Assembly: GCA_030141605.1 (NCBI GenBank) | Contig: JAQGDQ010000052.1 | Span: forward strand, 436,001-500,000 | Reading direction: 5' to 3' | Length of the DNA stretch: 64,000 nt | DNA from: Tubiluchus corallicola | Taxonomy: Eukaryota > Priapulida > Priapulimorpha > Priapulimorphida > Tubiluchidae | Part shown: in pieces, positions 13,720 to 28,109 of the stretch | Position numbering within the stretch: position 1 is the first letter of the stretch | How the letters are laid out: each line of letters begins with the position of its first letter | The notes under the pieces: model-generated | Told to the model about the DNA's origin: nothing | The model's input: the letters and a program-made list of their open reading frames with translations, nothing else | The model's database searches: none | Translations under genes and position numbers: made by a program

Positions 13720-16700
13720 TTTAGACATGAAAGAAATAACGTTTTGTAAAATTTATAAAAATGGATAAAAAAATTTACAAGTTTTTTCACTAAAAAATCT
13801 AGTATAAGAAGACTGTCTCATTTTCTCTTTTCCCTCAAGCAGTGCTTAAACATTTACTTTACGATGCTCGCAAGGGGAAGGGTCGAATCGAATTTTTAGA
13901 TACAGCACATCCGTGCAGGTCTCAGTTTAGCTAATTTTGAAACACTAAGAGAAACAGAACCTTTAAGACCCAATAATGTATATTCATAATAGAGTCTTCT
14001 ATAAACTTCACTAAATACTATATCATAATAACAGTGACATGACCAGGTGCAGTAATTAGTATCCTCAATAATGAAACTAAATACACAACATCTGTTTATT
14101 GTTTTTATAAACGTGCGTGATGCCCTAGTTACATGAAAATTTTTTATGAAGTTTGCTACGGATTTTCCAAATGCTTGCCTGCTTGCGCTGTTCAGTAAGG
14201 GATAAGAAACTGTCGCGGACGAAAACAGATAACTGTTTCCTGGGTTGCTATATCTGCGCATGGCACGTCATTGAATCCTTGTCATCTGTGTCCTTAGTGC
14301 TCTTGTGGTACTATTCCAAAAAAATTAAAAAAGATAAAATAAAAATCATTCGTGGTAAAGACTGGGGTAGGTTTGTGATGAGACAAGCAGTCATAAAGTT
14401 ACGCTAGACATGAGATTTCTACACTGTTCGATTGGGGTGTTATTCTACGGGAAGGGTACTCCGTGACTCAGTTTCTTTTTTACCCTGATTCCCTGGCATA
14501 AATAACTAATTGAAAAACAATTGAAAGTTCCTATGAAAGTCAATTCAGGGTACTTTTCGGGGTTGAAAGTTGAAAGGTAACACACACTAAAAGCACAGTT
14601 AAAAGGAACTGATGGTTCCACTTAGTTGACACACTGTCGACACAATCATACTTTCGCTATACGTCGTTTAACAGCTGCTGTTGTGGCCATGGCAACCACA
14701 AGTGTCACGAATCTTAAATGATGCGTGAAGGATGTTCATAGCCACACACACCATTTCTCTTTCCGTCAAACTTCAGGCCGTCTATCAGATGAAACCATCT
14801 TAATTGCCACATTTCAAGCAAAATCTGCACTCACTGTCAGGGACTCAATTATCGGTTGGTTGATCCCAGGCCTGACATTAATGAGAGAAAGTAAAGCTGA
14901 TGTATTTCTGTAAATTAGAGGTGACGCTGTCTTCTGCTACTTGATAAAGCAGTAATTGACAGAAGCTGTGACAGGTACAACCGAAAAAATGTCCGATTTA
15001 AATATCAAAAGGACTTTATGTGACATAAATGATGGGTTTACTGATGGTTATTAACAGTGCTACATCTAATGAAGAAAAATGTTTGAAGTCAAACTGATCT
15101 GCTTGCATTTCAGACAGTTAGGTAAATCATGCACGCTCGTGATGCTGATACAGTAGAGAGCAGAGTAATGTGGTCAAGTAATAAGTGCACCCAGTCTACA
15201 CAGACCACATCACCTATATCATGCTATTTAATTACATAAAATTAAAGCTTCCTCTTTGGTGTGGCTTGATCAGTAGATTAAAGCGCTGTTAAAATGCTGT
15301 AAAATAACGTTCCAAAACTTCCAAAACAATAATTGCGTGTCTCTTACTAAAGAGTTTTGTGGAAATTGTATGCTACATGAAATATGTAACAGTAAGATGG
15401 AATTAACCCGCAGTAATTACATTTTTTAAAACTACATTAAAAACTAGATTTTTTAAAGCCAAATGAAAGAAAATGTGAAGAAGTGGAACTAAGTGCTGTA
15501 GTAGTGAAAAAAGACCGTGCAAAACGCCAGTGTCTTAGTATTTCAGTTTAGCTGTGCTGAGTTTTTGGAATTAACGATTGAATATTAAAGAAGCCATCTT
15601 ATTCTTCGAGTTAAGATGATGTGTTAGAGAATCTAGCAAATTTGTTAAGCTAAAAGTATGCATGCTGAAACTTAGTCTACAGTAGAAGACGAAGAGTCGG
15701 ATTGCAACACAGTAGAGACAGAAATATTGGACTGCTGTTCTCTGAGGAAAGCGCTGAAGTTGTAAACGACCTTTATAGGATACCAGTAAGAATACCTCCA
15801 ATTTTTGATTGAGTCAATACTGGTATTAAGATCTTGCTGCAACCTATATTTTTCTAACACGTGGGCAACTTATGCAATTTCATGATTTCATTATTTTGCT
15901 GGTAATATGGAATTGTCAAGCAAATTCTTAAACAAAACACTGTACGTTGCCCAACATTGGATACTACTCAAACACACGAACCAAATCTTTCTGCGAATGG
16001 TTAAAAATCAAAACCCTTGTGTGCTCTTTATTTGCAGTGAAATGTTAGTTTATTAATTTAGCGTGAGAAACCTAACCAATGGTTTCTTTGGAATCACTGT
16101 AGACCTAAATAGCGTCATTTGCGTAGCTGTTGTGACTAGTTTCTTTCCAGTTCGCGATCACCTTTGGAGCTGCAATCAGGATACATGTTTTTCATGGATG
16201 TAAAGTGTTTACCTTGAGATTCTCTATTATATATAATGAATCGATCCTAAAATTACTCCTTACTTCCAAACAGTTTTTGTTTTGTAAATTGCTAAATTTC
16301 TTATTCGTTTCTACGCTGTTGCAACGCGGCGCAATTAAAATTATTGTTGATGATTTATGTAATTTTGTTACGCTTACATCTTTAAATGTGGATCAATATA
16401 CAAAGAATACTTTGTATATAAAGAATACCAATTAGCTTTAAAAATTATAAACTCACGATTGCTCGTCGTCTGTTACACAATAGACTATATAATTTCAAAT
16501 ATAATTTATATATAATTTAGACTATTCCATTTCAAAAAATAAGACTAGATAATCAAAAAACAGCTTACAATTCGAGCGCTGAACCACTTGGTGCTAAAAA
16601 TATCGATTTGGGAAAGTGATTTCTAACATATCCCGAGTGACCGGCTTCTGCTCTGGTCATTTACTCTATGACAACTATAACTAGTGCGGTATAGCTGCCA

Positions 16701-17013
16701 TCACTTCTCATATACAAAATTAATGTTGCTTTTAGTCTCATTATTTTTATTGTAAAGACCGAGAACACTAACAATAAAAGCGAAATTATCTAGGTTAATT
16801 CAGATTATACATGTGCTGTGTTGCATAGGTTTTTGCCAAGGAAACGTGATATTGCAACAATCACGCTATGGAAGGAGATGTTTGCGTGCTGAATAAAAGA
16901 AAAACCGTATGAAAGAAGGTATAACAAAAGCAAGAGAAAATGTTGGACAGGAGAATTGAAAAGAACCTGAAAGTATTAGAGGATGGGGAAAGGGAAACAA
17001 ATTAAAAAATGGG
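13720..17013. other. Intergenic, no gene seen
   Basis: No coding exon, tRNA or transposon motif recognised. Open frames at 13896-14261 (-), 14153-14407 (+) and 16205-16435 (+) show no domain pattern. AT-rich palindromic patches at 16411-16530. Confidence 0.5.
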
Positions 17014-17047
17014 AGAGAGAGAAAGAGAGAAAAAAAGAGAGGGAGAG

Positions 17048-17129
<82 letters not shown>
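17014..17129. repeat. (GA)n microsatellite
   Basis: Impure GA/GAAA sequence leads into a pure GA run at about 17055-17128. All purine on the + strand. Confidence 0.95.
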
Positions 17130-17130
<1 letters not shown>

Positions 17131-18965
17131 TGCTAAAGTACATTTGTTACAGTGAAAGCCATACATGTACAAGAAATGCCAGACCGCAATAAACCAGAAC
17201 GTTGGTTTCACATCAATTACATTGAACAAATACAAGCGCTGCAGTGCGTTTGATATCATCTTTTACATCATTAATTATTACCGGGCATTTATCATGCGAT
17301 ATTAAAGGCAAGGACGTCTCAAATATTTGATACAAGGAGGCATTGTGCCTGGCAGTACAATCTTTATTCAATCATTAGGCAACAGTATCTTGAGCGACCA
17401 GAGTGACATTGGCAGCAGTTTATGCAAACAGCGACTTGAGTGGCTTCTATTTACTGAGCTTATTATCTGCTATTTACCCTCATAAGCCAACAGCTATCCA
17501 GCTAACAAGGTTTGTATTAGAACCCAGGAAACCAGTTCTTCAATTTCAAAGTCAATGCAGCTTAAAGTTTTAACTGTCTTGTGGACGTAAATGGACGTAA
17601 TATTTAAGCCACTTTGTGTTTTACTCTTTACTGCCAGAACAAATTGGCATTGCATTGTAGTGTTACACACTAGTGACTGTATGTAAAGATAGACATTTTG
17701 TTGGACTGCCAATTTTTCTCTACATAACTTTTTTGACGTTAAGAATTAAGATTTATTGACTTTATAGGGCTACTGTAACTCAGCTCGCTATCCAGCTATG
17801 TGATAACTAACATTAAAATCGTCATTTATTTTTATTTATTAAAAGTGCACTGCACTTCTCGGAAGAAAGAGGTAATAGCAAAAGGCAGTATTTTGGTCTC
17901 GTCCTTCGCAGAACCAAAAATTCTTGACCTCAAAGACAACATTTTTGTTAAGAATTACCTAAAATTTAATTTACTTTTAAAATATTTAAAATACTTTGCA
18001 TTGAGCACGAACTCAAACATTGAGAGTTGACAAGAAGAACGAAACTACTTGTAAAAAAAGAAAGATGACTTGCTGCAAGCCTAGTAAAAACCACTGTCAA
18101 CCACGTTCCAAGTCGACGTAAGAGGTCACGTGATCGTAAACTTCATGTGCGCTATTTCACGTGTAATAGGGAAGAAAATTGCTAAAAATTACCGGTTATT
18201 TTGTAAAATAAAGAGAGCTGCAGCATGGAGGAACAGTACTTCGTCTTAGCAGAAAGTAATTTTAAGGTTTAACGTTTTCAAGAAGAGTCGTGAAGTTAAT
18301 TGAAGATAATGTCGGCAAAACTAACTCTAATAATCACACGTTACTGGACACTGTAAATACCACTAACCACAGAACTACAATGCAGAAATTATATCCTGTG
18401 ATAATAAAAATCTCAAGAACCTTGAAATATCTGTTGGGGCGCCTTAATTCGTAGCTATAGGTTAAGGAAGACTTAGGCAGCACATACAATGCAGCCACTT
18501 CATAACGTCTTCCCTAGGTGCGTTATAAGCATAATTATTGTCTTTTTTCGTTGTAAATGCATGTTCTTGCTCAATCAAAAATAGGTGTTTGCCGCACTTT
18601 AATATTCCGTTTACTCTTTTATTTGCTAATGATAACATATCTTCATATTTAGCTAATCGGAAGCATCCTGACACACTGCTGACTCCATAATCTTATTTGA
18701 CTAACAGGACAGAGCTGTGGTCTAGAAAACAGCAACAGTTAGAAGTTGTTTGCTAGCACAACAAATGATTGGTTTTTGTAGGTTCAGGTGTCCTAAGTAA
18801 AGCCGATGATGAAATTAGCAGAAGATTACCTGCGCGCATGTCAGAAATTGTTTCCGTTTGGCTTCACAATAAAAAGATACACGACTTAAGAAACTGCTGT
18901 TTTCTTACTTGAAAATAACAAACAGCAGTCACTAAAATAAGAAAAAACTGAGAATAGCCGATCGG
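17130..18965. other. Intergenic, no gene seen
   Basis: No gene recognised. Two CACGTG E-boxes lie 31 bp apart at 18127-18132 and 18158-18163. The first is in the fully palindromic TCACGTGA. No exon was found near them. Confidence 0.5.
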
Positions 18966-19294
18966 TGTAACAGCCTGAAGTATACCACATGCCCAGACTA
19001 TATCCGGGGTTATAAAAGGCCAGGCTGGTTTATACCCGGGGTATAGATTGGGCTAGGCCAGTTTATACCTCCGAGTATAAAATGGGTTAGACTAGAGTAT
19101 ACCAACCTAGTCCAGAATATGGACTATTTTTTCTAAATCAAAGAGCTTATTATTTTTCACTTATTTTATTATTATTATCTTTTGATCATTTTGCTAATAA
19201 AGTGAAATTGCCTATGATCACACACAGTGTTATTGTGGGGTAGGATAAATATACCCGGGCATACTCTGCAGGGGGCGAAATCTGGACTGTTACA
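18966..19294. mobile_element. Candidate MITE with internal palindromes
   Basis: The segment begins TGTAACAGCC and ends with CTGTTACA preceded by GGA, so the ends are inverted copies (TGTAACAG, 8 bp perfect, with partial similarity further in, including ATGCCC and CCGGG). Inside, TATACC and GGTATA-type motifs alternate at about 19000-19115 and can form a series of hairpins, for example CCGGGGTTATAAAA against TTTATACCCGG. It is 329 bp and has no coding capacity, which fits a non-autonomous DNA transposon. I could not see a clear target duplication, so the ends are provisional. Confidence 0.45.
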
Positions 19295-20019
19295 ACAGCA
19301 TTATAAATGAATAAAATATCGGGTTCTTATTCCGTGTCGACGAAAGGGAATTGGTCAAAATTTGCAATTAGGAAAAAATTATTTGACTGTTTTCGCATTT
19401 TTCGGTCCTTCCGAAATCCACCTGCGTGAGACAAATTTGCCACAAGTGTGGACCATTGTTGGAATCTGCTCTAAGAAACCAAACTTACTTTATTTCACGT
19501 CATTTTATCTTAAGCCGGTTGGGATATTCAAGCTAAGTAAATGCCATGCTTTGCTCGAACAAGTATAGGTTTTTCGAAAGTTCAAAGCTTTATTGTGATA
19601 CGTTACTTCTGCAGAGTTGCCTCTTAGGCTTTATGGCGTAACATTTGTTACGTGAGAAGGCTATATCTGCGTAATTTAAGCTCAGAATTTAACGTTCATC
19701 GGTTGCAGGACTCTTCTAGAAACGGATTTGTATTTGTGGCTGAAAAATCTCAAGCGCTCATTAATACTGTCGGTAAATTCCGTCCTGGCAATTTCAGCGT
19801 ATCAATAGAATTACCTAACAGGCTGATGAACAGGCAATTTGTCGGCGCGCCGGCTGTACAGAAAAGCGAGTTTGTAAAAACATTTCGCAAAGAAACTTAT
19901 TAGCCAAGTTTACCATATGAATTAATAAGGTTAAACTTAGTACATTTGCTGCCATACATTTGTCAGTAGTGGTGTCCAGGAAAGCTCTTTCCTCTGCCCA
20001 CCCGGTCTCTCTCTTTTTC

Positions 20020-20020
<1 letters not shown>
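19295..20020. other. Intergenic, no gene seen
   Basis: One open frame at 19652-19903 (+, 83 codons) has protein-like composition but no motif I recognise, and no splice context that convinces. Nothing else seen. Confidence 0.45.
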
Positions 20021-20250
<230 letters not shown>

Positions 20251-20350
20251 CTCCCTCTCTTTCTTTCTCCCACTCGTACTCTATGTCTCTCTCTCTCTGC
20301 CCTCTCTATGTGTCTCTTTCTCTCTCTCCTATCTCTCTATCTTCTCTCTT

Positions 20351-23029
20351 TTTTTCCTGCCACTGCCATATGAGTCGAAGAAATAAGACGTTGCTTAGGT
20401 AAGAAGGATACAGGTTCAACACTGACGTTTTCAAGGTAAATGGATGTGTGCTAACAATAAGGATGGTCTAAACCCTTCTTGGTAGGAGTGTATTCGTCTT
20501 TTTGTATTCTACTATTGTAATAACTTGCTGAATATAAAAGCTTAATTGATCGGCCTGCCGCCGGGCTTCAGTGTCTCTAAGCAAACATAATTAATTGACC
20601 ATACTGAGTAGTGAAGCCCAACACATAACATGCTGCCTAATTACATACCTGTAGGGATTCATCGCTAAATGGACAAACTAAATGAAGCGTAATGAAAAAT
20701 AATGGTGTAAGATTCTCTTGTAAGAAACGATGAGAGTGCACAAAGGAGAAATGCAAAGGGGAAAGGTAACGTAAGAAAGAAGAAAGGGCGAGGGAAATCT
20801 GCAATATTGTGACCGGCTGTTTATATCGTTGAGGGGAAGGATGTACGTGCATGCTGACGTGTGCTGATGTTGCCTTGCAGTCTGTGCAGCAGTACAGACA
20901 CGTTTGGCTTAAACTAATCGAGGGTTTCGCTGATGCCAAGATCGTGTATTAAAAATAACATCAATGATAACATCTTGAATTTGAGCTGTCAAATCTATAA
21001 ATAAATAAATCCATCAATATGCCTGGAGAATTAGTAGTACTAGATCTTATCCATTAATTGTAATTCTGTTTTTGATGACTTTGAAGCGACCTTGGAAAAT
21101 GCTGCTTTTTAAGTTTATCGTGTTAGTCTGACTCATAAACAACAAAGACATTTTGCATTTTGTCAACAAAAGTGAAGAAAAAAGTCAAAGTTTTAGACAA
21201 CCATTAAGAGAATCAATACAACAACTAGGCTGAATTATGACTACAAAGCTCGTTTACGCTACCGCGAATGCATAAGTAAAGATAGCTTGTTGTTCGTTGT
21301 TCGTGATTCAAAAAATGAATAAAAATCGCGATTACAAAAAGCATAAATACGGATTTTGGAACAACAAATATTATAGTGTGGAATTGTGGAAGTTTTGCTT
21401 TTAGTTATTATCATATTGTGGACATTTGAAGCACAAATAATAAAGACAAATACGAACAACAAAAGACCGAACTCGTTGTTATATTATTGCTAGACTGTCT
21501 TTTCTGTTACTTATTATGTCGCTCGTAGGTGTTGCTACGAGGTGTCTCTAAAAGCACTATTTTAACTTGATTGCATGTCCTTGTAAAATATGTTTTTCCA
21601 AAATAATTACGTCAAGACTGACAAAAAATACATGCTTTTCAGAAATTTTAATTAGAAAACTGCCGGAAGTCTGCGCACAGTAGAAGGGAAATTATTATTA
21701 CAGCGACTTACGAAAACTCGCCAACTTATTGTGAAGCCAAAATGAGAACTGACTTCTATTAAGTGCACCAATTAGCCAAGCACTTATACACAACAAACCT
21801 AAAGAGCATTGCTATTGTTTAGGCTCAGCTAATCTATAAAAATAACCAATAATCAGAGCATATAGAGTATCAGTTAATTAAGCTTATTAGGACTGTAGGC
21901 CTTTTGCTACTATTCGGCAATGTTCGATGTATATACATTATGGCGATGGTAAGGAATTTCCAACATCTTAGTATCTTAATATTTCTTAATTTCAGAATTT
22001 TTTAACATCTTAGTACAAAAGAGTTAGATCTGAATGCCTGGTCACCAATCATCTGTGTATTTCTCCGTTTTCCGTCATCACGACAAAAATAATGGAAATG
22101 TGTGGTTAACATTTGGTGTGAATATTCGGCACCACGATTTACAAAATTGCTACGACTACAAAATTAAACGATTGAAATTTAAAATTAATTGAATTGAAAT
22201 TAAGTGAATGATTTAAAGAAAACAGTAGCAGCCATTTTGTAAAAAAATCCACCGTTTCTTGCAAGTGCGATCTTTAAAATGGCCTTATCAAAGCTTTGAA
22301 TGACAATTACAAACATGATACTACACTTCACTCTCATAGATAATATGGGCTTTTAGACGTATAACTTTAACATTTTTCGCAACGGATAATGAATAATGCT
22401 AAAACCATGTCATCTTACATCAGAGAAACCAGAATTAGTAAACAGACGTATTTTATTACGTCTCATTTTCTCAAGTAAATCATGCGAAAATGTTATTGTC
22501 TCTATTTATATGAGAGTCGAAATTACCATCAACAAAAGGATCGTTTTCTTCGCGAAAACTGAATTAAAATCATTGAAATTAATGACTCTCGTAACTAAAA
22601 TGGAATTTAATCTTTTAACTTGACTCTGTGCAGTTAACACAAGTTCAAGGTCACACTTGATAAAAGATATGGTGTAACAAATCATTGATATTTACTCACC
22701 CATGTATTTCTAGAATTATTTATTCTTTATAAATATCATATTAAAGTATGCGACTTTCTTCCTCTTGTTTCAGTTAACACGGCAGGCAAGTGACACGTTA
22801 GAGTTGTAAATGCAATACATACCCTACATATCTGACTGATATTTTCCGAAATTATTTTTGAATCTACACCTTCCTGTTCTTCTTTCCTTCAGTATGAACT
22901 AAACCATCCTTTTCATTTTGCTGCATGAAATTCAACTATTACGACTCGTCGAACGTAGAAAATTTGATTATTGTGCGCCTTTTTGTTTTTCTATCACACA
23001 TGTTCAGTCTTCTTCAGATCAATAACCAC
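20351..23029. other. Intergenic, no gene seen
   Basis: AT-rich sequence with no coding exon, RNA gene or transposon motif recognised on either strand. Confidence 0.5.
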
Positions 23030-23150
23030 CATGTGAGTTCAAAACCTGAGGTTTCAGAAAAGTGAGGCTTAACAAAGCTCTTTTTTACTCATTTCCATCG
23101 AGATAGAGCTCTGCCGATCTAAACAGCTGCGCCATACCCTCAAATCTTTG
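23030..23150 (-). repeat. Possible tRNA-derived SINE
   Basis: On the - strand, an A-box-like sequence (TGGCGCAGCTGTTTAG, about 23120-23135) is followed about 75-90 bp later by a weak B-box (GGTTTTGAACTC). The A-box is close to the pol III consensus, but the spacing is longer than in a tRNA, so a SINE head or a chance match is more likely than a gene. Confidence 0.3.
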
Positions 23151-23387
23151 TTCTTTGCCCGTTTCCATTTTACTACTTTTTCCTTTAGTTTAAAATTTAC
23201 GTGCTCTTAAGCCTGAGGTCTGAGATTTGACAGTCTTTAGAATCCTTGGTTTTAAAGAAATACGAATCGAGAATTTGTCTGAGAAAAATTTTGAAGAAAA
23301 AAGAAGCATTGAAAAGTAAAATAATAAAAAACTAATAAACACAAAAGAAAAGAAATATTTACATTAAAAAAAGAAGAGAAAGGGGAG

Positions 23388-23415
23388 AAGAAGAAGAAGA
23401 AGAAGAAGAAGAAGT
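23388..23415. repeat. (GAA)n microsatellite
   Basis: Nine or so GAA units inside a longer purine-rich stretch (23340-23500). Confidence 0.85.
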
Positions 23416-26400
23416 GGAGGAAGCAATAGATCAGGAAAACAACAAAAAAGAGGGGATAAGAAGAAAAAGAAGAAAACAAGTTAAACAGAAAGACGAAAAA
23501 TGGAAAAATGGACAAAACATAAATACCTAAGTTTAATTTTAAATCATAGCCCAGTCAATATGATCAGAAGCAAACCATGTATGATTCACTGAAAATAAAC
23601 AAAATTTGCTTTAGCGGAATGATGCTAGTTTTTAAACCATACAAACCAAGTACCAGAGGAAAAATTCGACTCCGTCAATTGATTCAGAATTCCTTGTACT
23701 ATATAAATGTGAAGTTTCATGTTGATGCATTGCAAATTCACGGGACCGTGGGCTTTTTCAAAAAAGACATCACTCAAGACAGGAACAATTAGAGGAATAC
23801 CCAGATGAGCAGCGATTTGATAAAAGCACACGTCCAAAAACAGGAGTTTTAAAACCGTATCATCCTAGAGTGCTGCCGGCCAGCCAGTTTAGCAGGACTT
23901 AGCCAGAACACATATCAAGTTAACCGATTGATAGATCGCATTCTGTCTTTAAAAACAAGTCGAAAAATAAGCAATGTTGAAGCAATGCATAAGCGCGTAG
24001 GTTGTTAAAAGCTTGCCACATTCATAATTCACTAGATTTTAAAGGTAACAAAATTAATAGCTCGCCGGTTATAAAGTGTTATTACAGCCGTATTGCTGTT
24101 TGTGCAAAATTAATCATTTAAGAGCGAAATGGGGACGGTAGTTTATAATCGCCTGTACTCGTCGTAGAGTGTACAAGCTAATCGAGAAAATAGACAACTA
24201 AGCGATAAATGAGGACACCATAGAGGCGAAATTCAGGTCAAGTTTGTTGTAGAAGTTTCAAATCCCGAACATTCACATTTCATATTTAAATTTTGCAAGC
24301 GTTTACGTTTCGTGTTAACGAATAAACATGCATATTTATAGCGTGTGACGTGAATCGGTTTGTTTTAGCTTTGTTTTAATGTTTGTAAATACTACATATG
24401 TTGGAAGCATCGCTACGCTTAAGTTGTACGCTTACATTTAGTGGTGCATTTGAGAGGAGAAATAAGAAATGAAAAATCTTTAAAAAGCGGGCTTTTAATA
24501 AAAAAGTTATAAAACTGCTTCAAAGACGGTTCACCTATAATAAACTTGTGTGGTCTGTGCGTCTTATGACGCCCTTAGAATCTTAATTGTAAAGTTTCAA
24601 ATTATAGTAGCATAGAGACTTTTTGTTTACAAGTCTGAACGGGAGCCTTTAGACTACACGCTGAGTGGAGTCCGTGAATGAACAAGACACGTTAGAATGC
24701 ATTATGCCATTACGTTATAAACTGATTTGAAGAAACAAGTAATGACAGCGCATCCGAAATGAAATAAACTTGTTATAACCATATTACGACAGATTCCTTA
24801 AACCAATTTTGTTCGAATTTTGATCAGTTTTTTGTATTAACAAGGTTTGCATGGTATACGGAAAACCCTGCCCACTCCATGACCTTTGACGCCTGTGTGA
24901 CGGGTCACGTAACGTAAATGTGACTACCTGGAGCGTGTGCTGAAGTTTTGTGAACCTAATCGTGTTTGCAAATTATTTAGAAACAAAGTAGACAAAGAAT
25001 AAAAGAATAAGCTAATAAATCAAAACTTGGGGTAAATCAAGAAGAAGCAGAATCTTAACAATGAGGAGGAAAAGCAAATAAACTGATTATGAATTGATTA
25101 GATCGAAACAAAATAGAACGAAAACAGAAACAGCCAAAAAGTGGAACCACAAAATCAGCAAAAAAGCAGGAGAACAAAAAGAGATATGAAGAAGAAAAGG
25201 GGAAAAGAAGAAGCTCTCCTTCAACATGCAGGAGCTTGACTAATAGCGGCATGTTCAGCTATATTATATTCTTGTATTTAATAAAAGTTACCAGAAGTGT
25301 GGAACCTATATAAATCTCTGAAGATTCATACATGACAAACATCGAAAGCTAGAAAATTACCTTAACATAACAAGCGCAGCTACTTAAAAATGCCCTGGTG
25401 AAATTAACCTAATGCCATGCAGCTGCCGTAAAATCCCCTGGCATATGGCATAACTTTGACATTATCCACAAATGTCTAGTGTGGCCTTAACTCTTGAGTA
25501 GGTGGCCATCTCGTGTTATTACTCTTAATGAATGCGGTGTTTGCCATCTGAAGCCACAATCTTACGAACTGTCAGCACAGCAAAAGAAAATGATGACAGA
25601 TGAACAGCATAAAATCATTTAACACCTGCGGATTCTCTGACAAGTGAGAAGTGAGCTAGAGAAACACGAGAGTGAGAGACAGAAAAAGAGAAAGAAGAGA
25701 GAGCGTGAGGGAACCTACTTGAACATCTCTTTAGCTATAGCTAGAAGTCCCAATAAATTCCGTCTCACTAACTTATTTGGGCAAATAATCAAATTTGTTT
25801 GTTATTCTACAAAAATAGGAACAAAATAAAAAAATCAAAGAATTTAACGTTCGGAATTGCATGAGGCAAAGCTAGACGGGATTAAAAAGGGGAGACGGAT
25901 GAAGAGAATGAGTGATAAGGAGAGAAAGAAAAGAAGAAAACGGAAAAAAGTAAAAAAACAAATTAATAAATAAAATTGAAGAAGTAAAGTTCATACACGT
26001 CCAAATCCGCAAAGGTGACGAATCTGCTTTTCACTGACATTTTTTATTTGCACTTCTTGTTCGTGTAACTTGGATCGACGTTATCATACATCACTTTCCA
26101 TAAAAAACACAACAAAGTAAGTTTAATGGATGAAACTTTTTACAGCAATCAAAACCTTCTTTCAACGCTAGAAGCTTTGTGAATTTCCTATCATGTAATA
26201 GCTTGCTTTATGCAATGCACACTTACAAAAACCTCTATGTTTGAATAGCCTCATAATATTTCTCAAGATTTGGCCTAGAATCAAACTGATCCCTAGAGTC
26301 AAACCTGGTCGTGTATGAATGAGGGCTGTATTGCAGCGAAGTATTACAGCGTACTGTCAATTAACATCACTGTCGCTTCCATATGCCAGAGGAAAAATGT

Positions 26401-28100
26401 ATTTACTTTCGTGCAATTAATGTGAAAATACTGTTCCATGTTCTAACGTCTTCATAATAAGCTCACGTTGAACAGCAACGAGTGCTATTTGCATATTTCA
26501 CCCTAAAGCAAGAATAATTATCAGAAATTCTACCTACTTTGCTTACGACGGCAAAAATCAATGCGGACAACCATCACCTTTATTCACTGGAAAGGTTGCT
26601 ATAGAACCATAACACATTGTGTATTCGTTGTCATTAGTCCACAAGCAATGGATAACTACATAATTCTTCTAAGTGGGCGAATTAGCAACATTTTGTGTTC
26701 GATGGGTATTATTTTGTTTTTGCTGTCTTCTTCTTTTCTCCTTCTCAGGGACCAAATATGTCACCGGCAATAGGTAAAGCTAGGTACCATGGCGATATCA
26801 GACATTTTCTCAAAGTAGTTTACAGTCATACCCTTATCTTTTGGTAATGTTATAAGTTATAATATAAAATATATGTGCATAATCATATAATATGTAACGC
26901 AACGAGTTCCGAAACAAACTGGTTATTAAATTTTATTTATTTTATGTTCACGATATTTATGACGTACAAAGTACGATATGTGCATTTTCTATTCATTTTT
27001 ACTTTTATGCACAATAAAAACGCTTAATGATTTGTCAACTGCTTATTGCCGGGTTCACTAAAGCGATATCGCTCATGTAAGTCTTACAACCCGCAGTTTC
27101 ATTTTGAACCAATTTGTCGTGTTTTCATGTAAAAACCAATAGGTTTCAATTACAAAATCCTGTGGCTTCCAGCTGCGTCAACTTCAATGGCTTCCTGTCG
27201 GTTTGTTGTAAGTTCTAAGGCTTTGCGGGAAAGTTATTTATTCAATACGTTTACGCAATGGCCAATAGTAGTAAGTGGCAACTGCAGTAAGAAAAAAAAA
27301 TTAGGAAGAGAAAGAAGTTAGAAATTTGTCCTTGCATTGTTATTCAAGCCATTATAATACGAACAGCACTGCTAAGCATTAAATCATAAAGAAACGTACA
27401 TCTGTCTTAATTAGACGTTGGCTATTAAATGTTAGATTATTGCTACAGATAAATACAAATTCACCTTCGGAAAGATGTGTTAAACATTTTTAAAACTGGA
27501 CAAACAAGAAAAAATGAAGCAACCAAGCTACAACCGCCAAGCATTCGAAGTTACCATTCGAAAATACCCAAAAGCTAAAGGTATCTTTAAGGGATATGGC
27601 TACCAGGGTTGAAGTACCCCCCCCCCCCACCATGAGCTACTATTTTCGTAGAGAGTACTTAAATCTTGCGCGATGCTATCTATTTACTATAAATTTTGCC
27701 GCGCTTGGACCAATGCCGCCAGAGAAACAAATATATCTTATATTCAAGAAAGAGCACCAATGCAGTGTCGACTATCATAAAAATAGAGTTCCACAAACAA
27801 ACAGCTCGATGAAAATAAGACGGTGTTGAAGCGCACATGACGGCATCTCTACACAGATCAACTGTAAAAGTAGCAGAAAAATAATTAATAAAATAAAAAT
27901 AATTTTTATTTTTATTATTTTTGCACCTATCTTACGTTATTATTTAAAAAGAGTTTGAATGTATAAAAGCGCTATAAAAACTTTGAATTTTAAGTTCCAA
28001 TTATAATTTCGAATTTTTGTCCCGCAATTTTGTTCGCCAATGAAAAAACTGTTTATAATAACGTTAATTTGAATAAATTCTCATTCTACTTAATGACTGA
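23416..28100. other. Intergenic, no gene seen
   Basis: No gene recognised in 4.7 kb. Purine-rich patches at 25640-25960. A 12-C homopolymer lies at 27617-27628. A - strand frame at 23625-23837 faintly recalls a reverse-transcriptase segment, but too weakly to call. Confidence 0.5.
27617..27628 (+). repeat. Poly-C run (C12)
   Basis: Twelve consecutive C in an AT-rich background. It is the only long G/C homopolymer in the window. Confidence 0.95.
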
Positions 28101-28109
28101 AACTAGGCG

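Noticed and set aside
14153-14407. 84-codon + strand frame
   Set aside because: No motif. It overlaps an equally meaningless - strand frame.
23625-23837. Faint resemblance of a - strand frame to a DIRS-type reverse transcriptase (LGIPL, then EKAHGPVN)
   Set aside because: Only two short matches, with about ten extra residues between them and nothing conserved on either side. Too weak to annotate.
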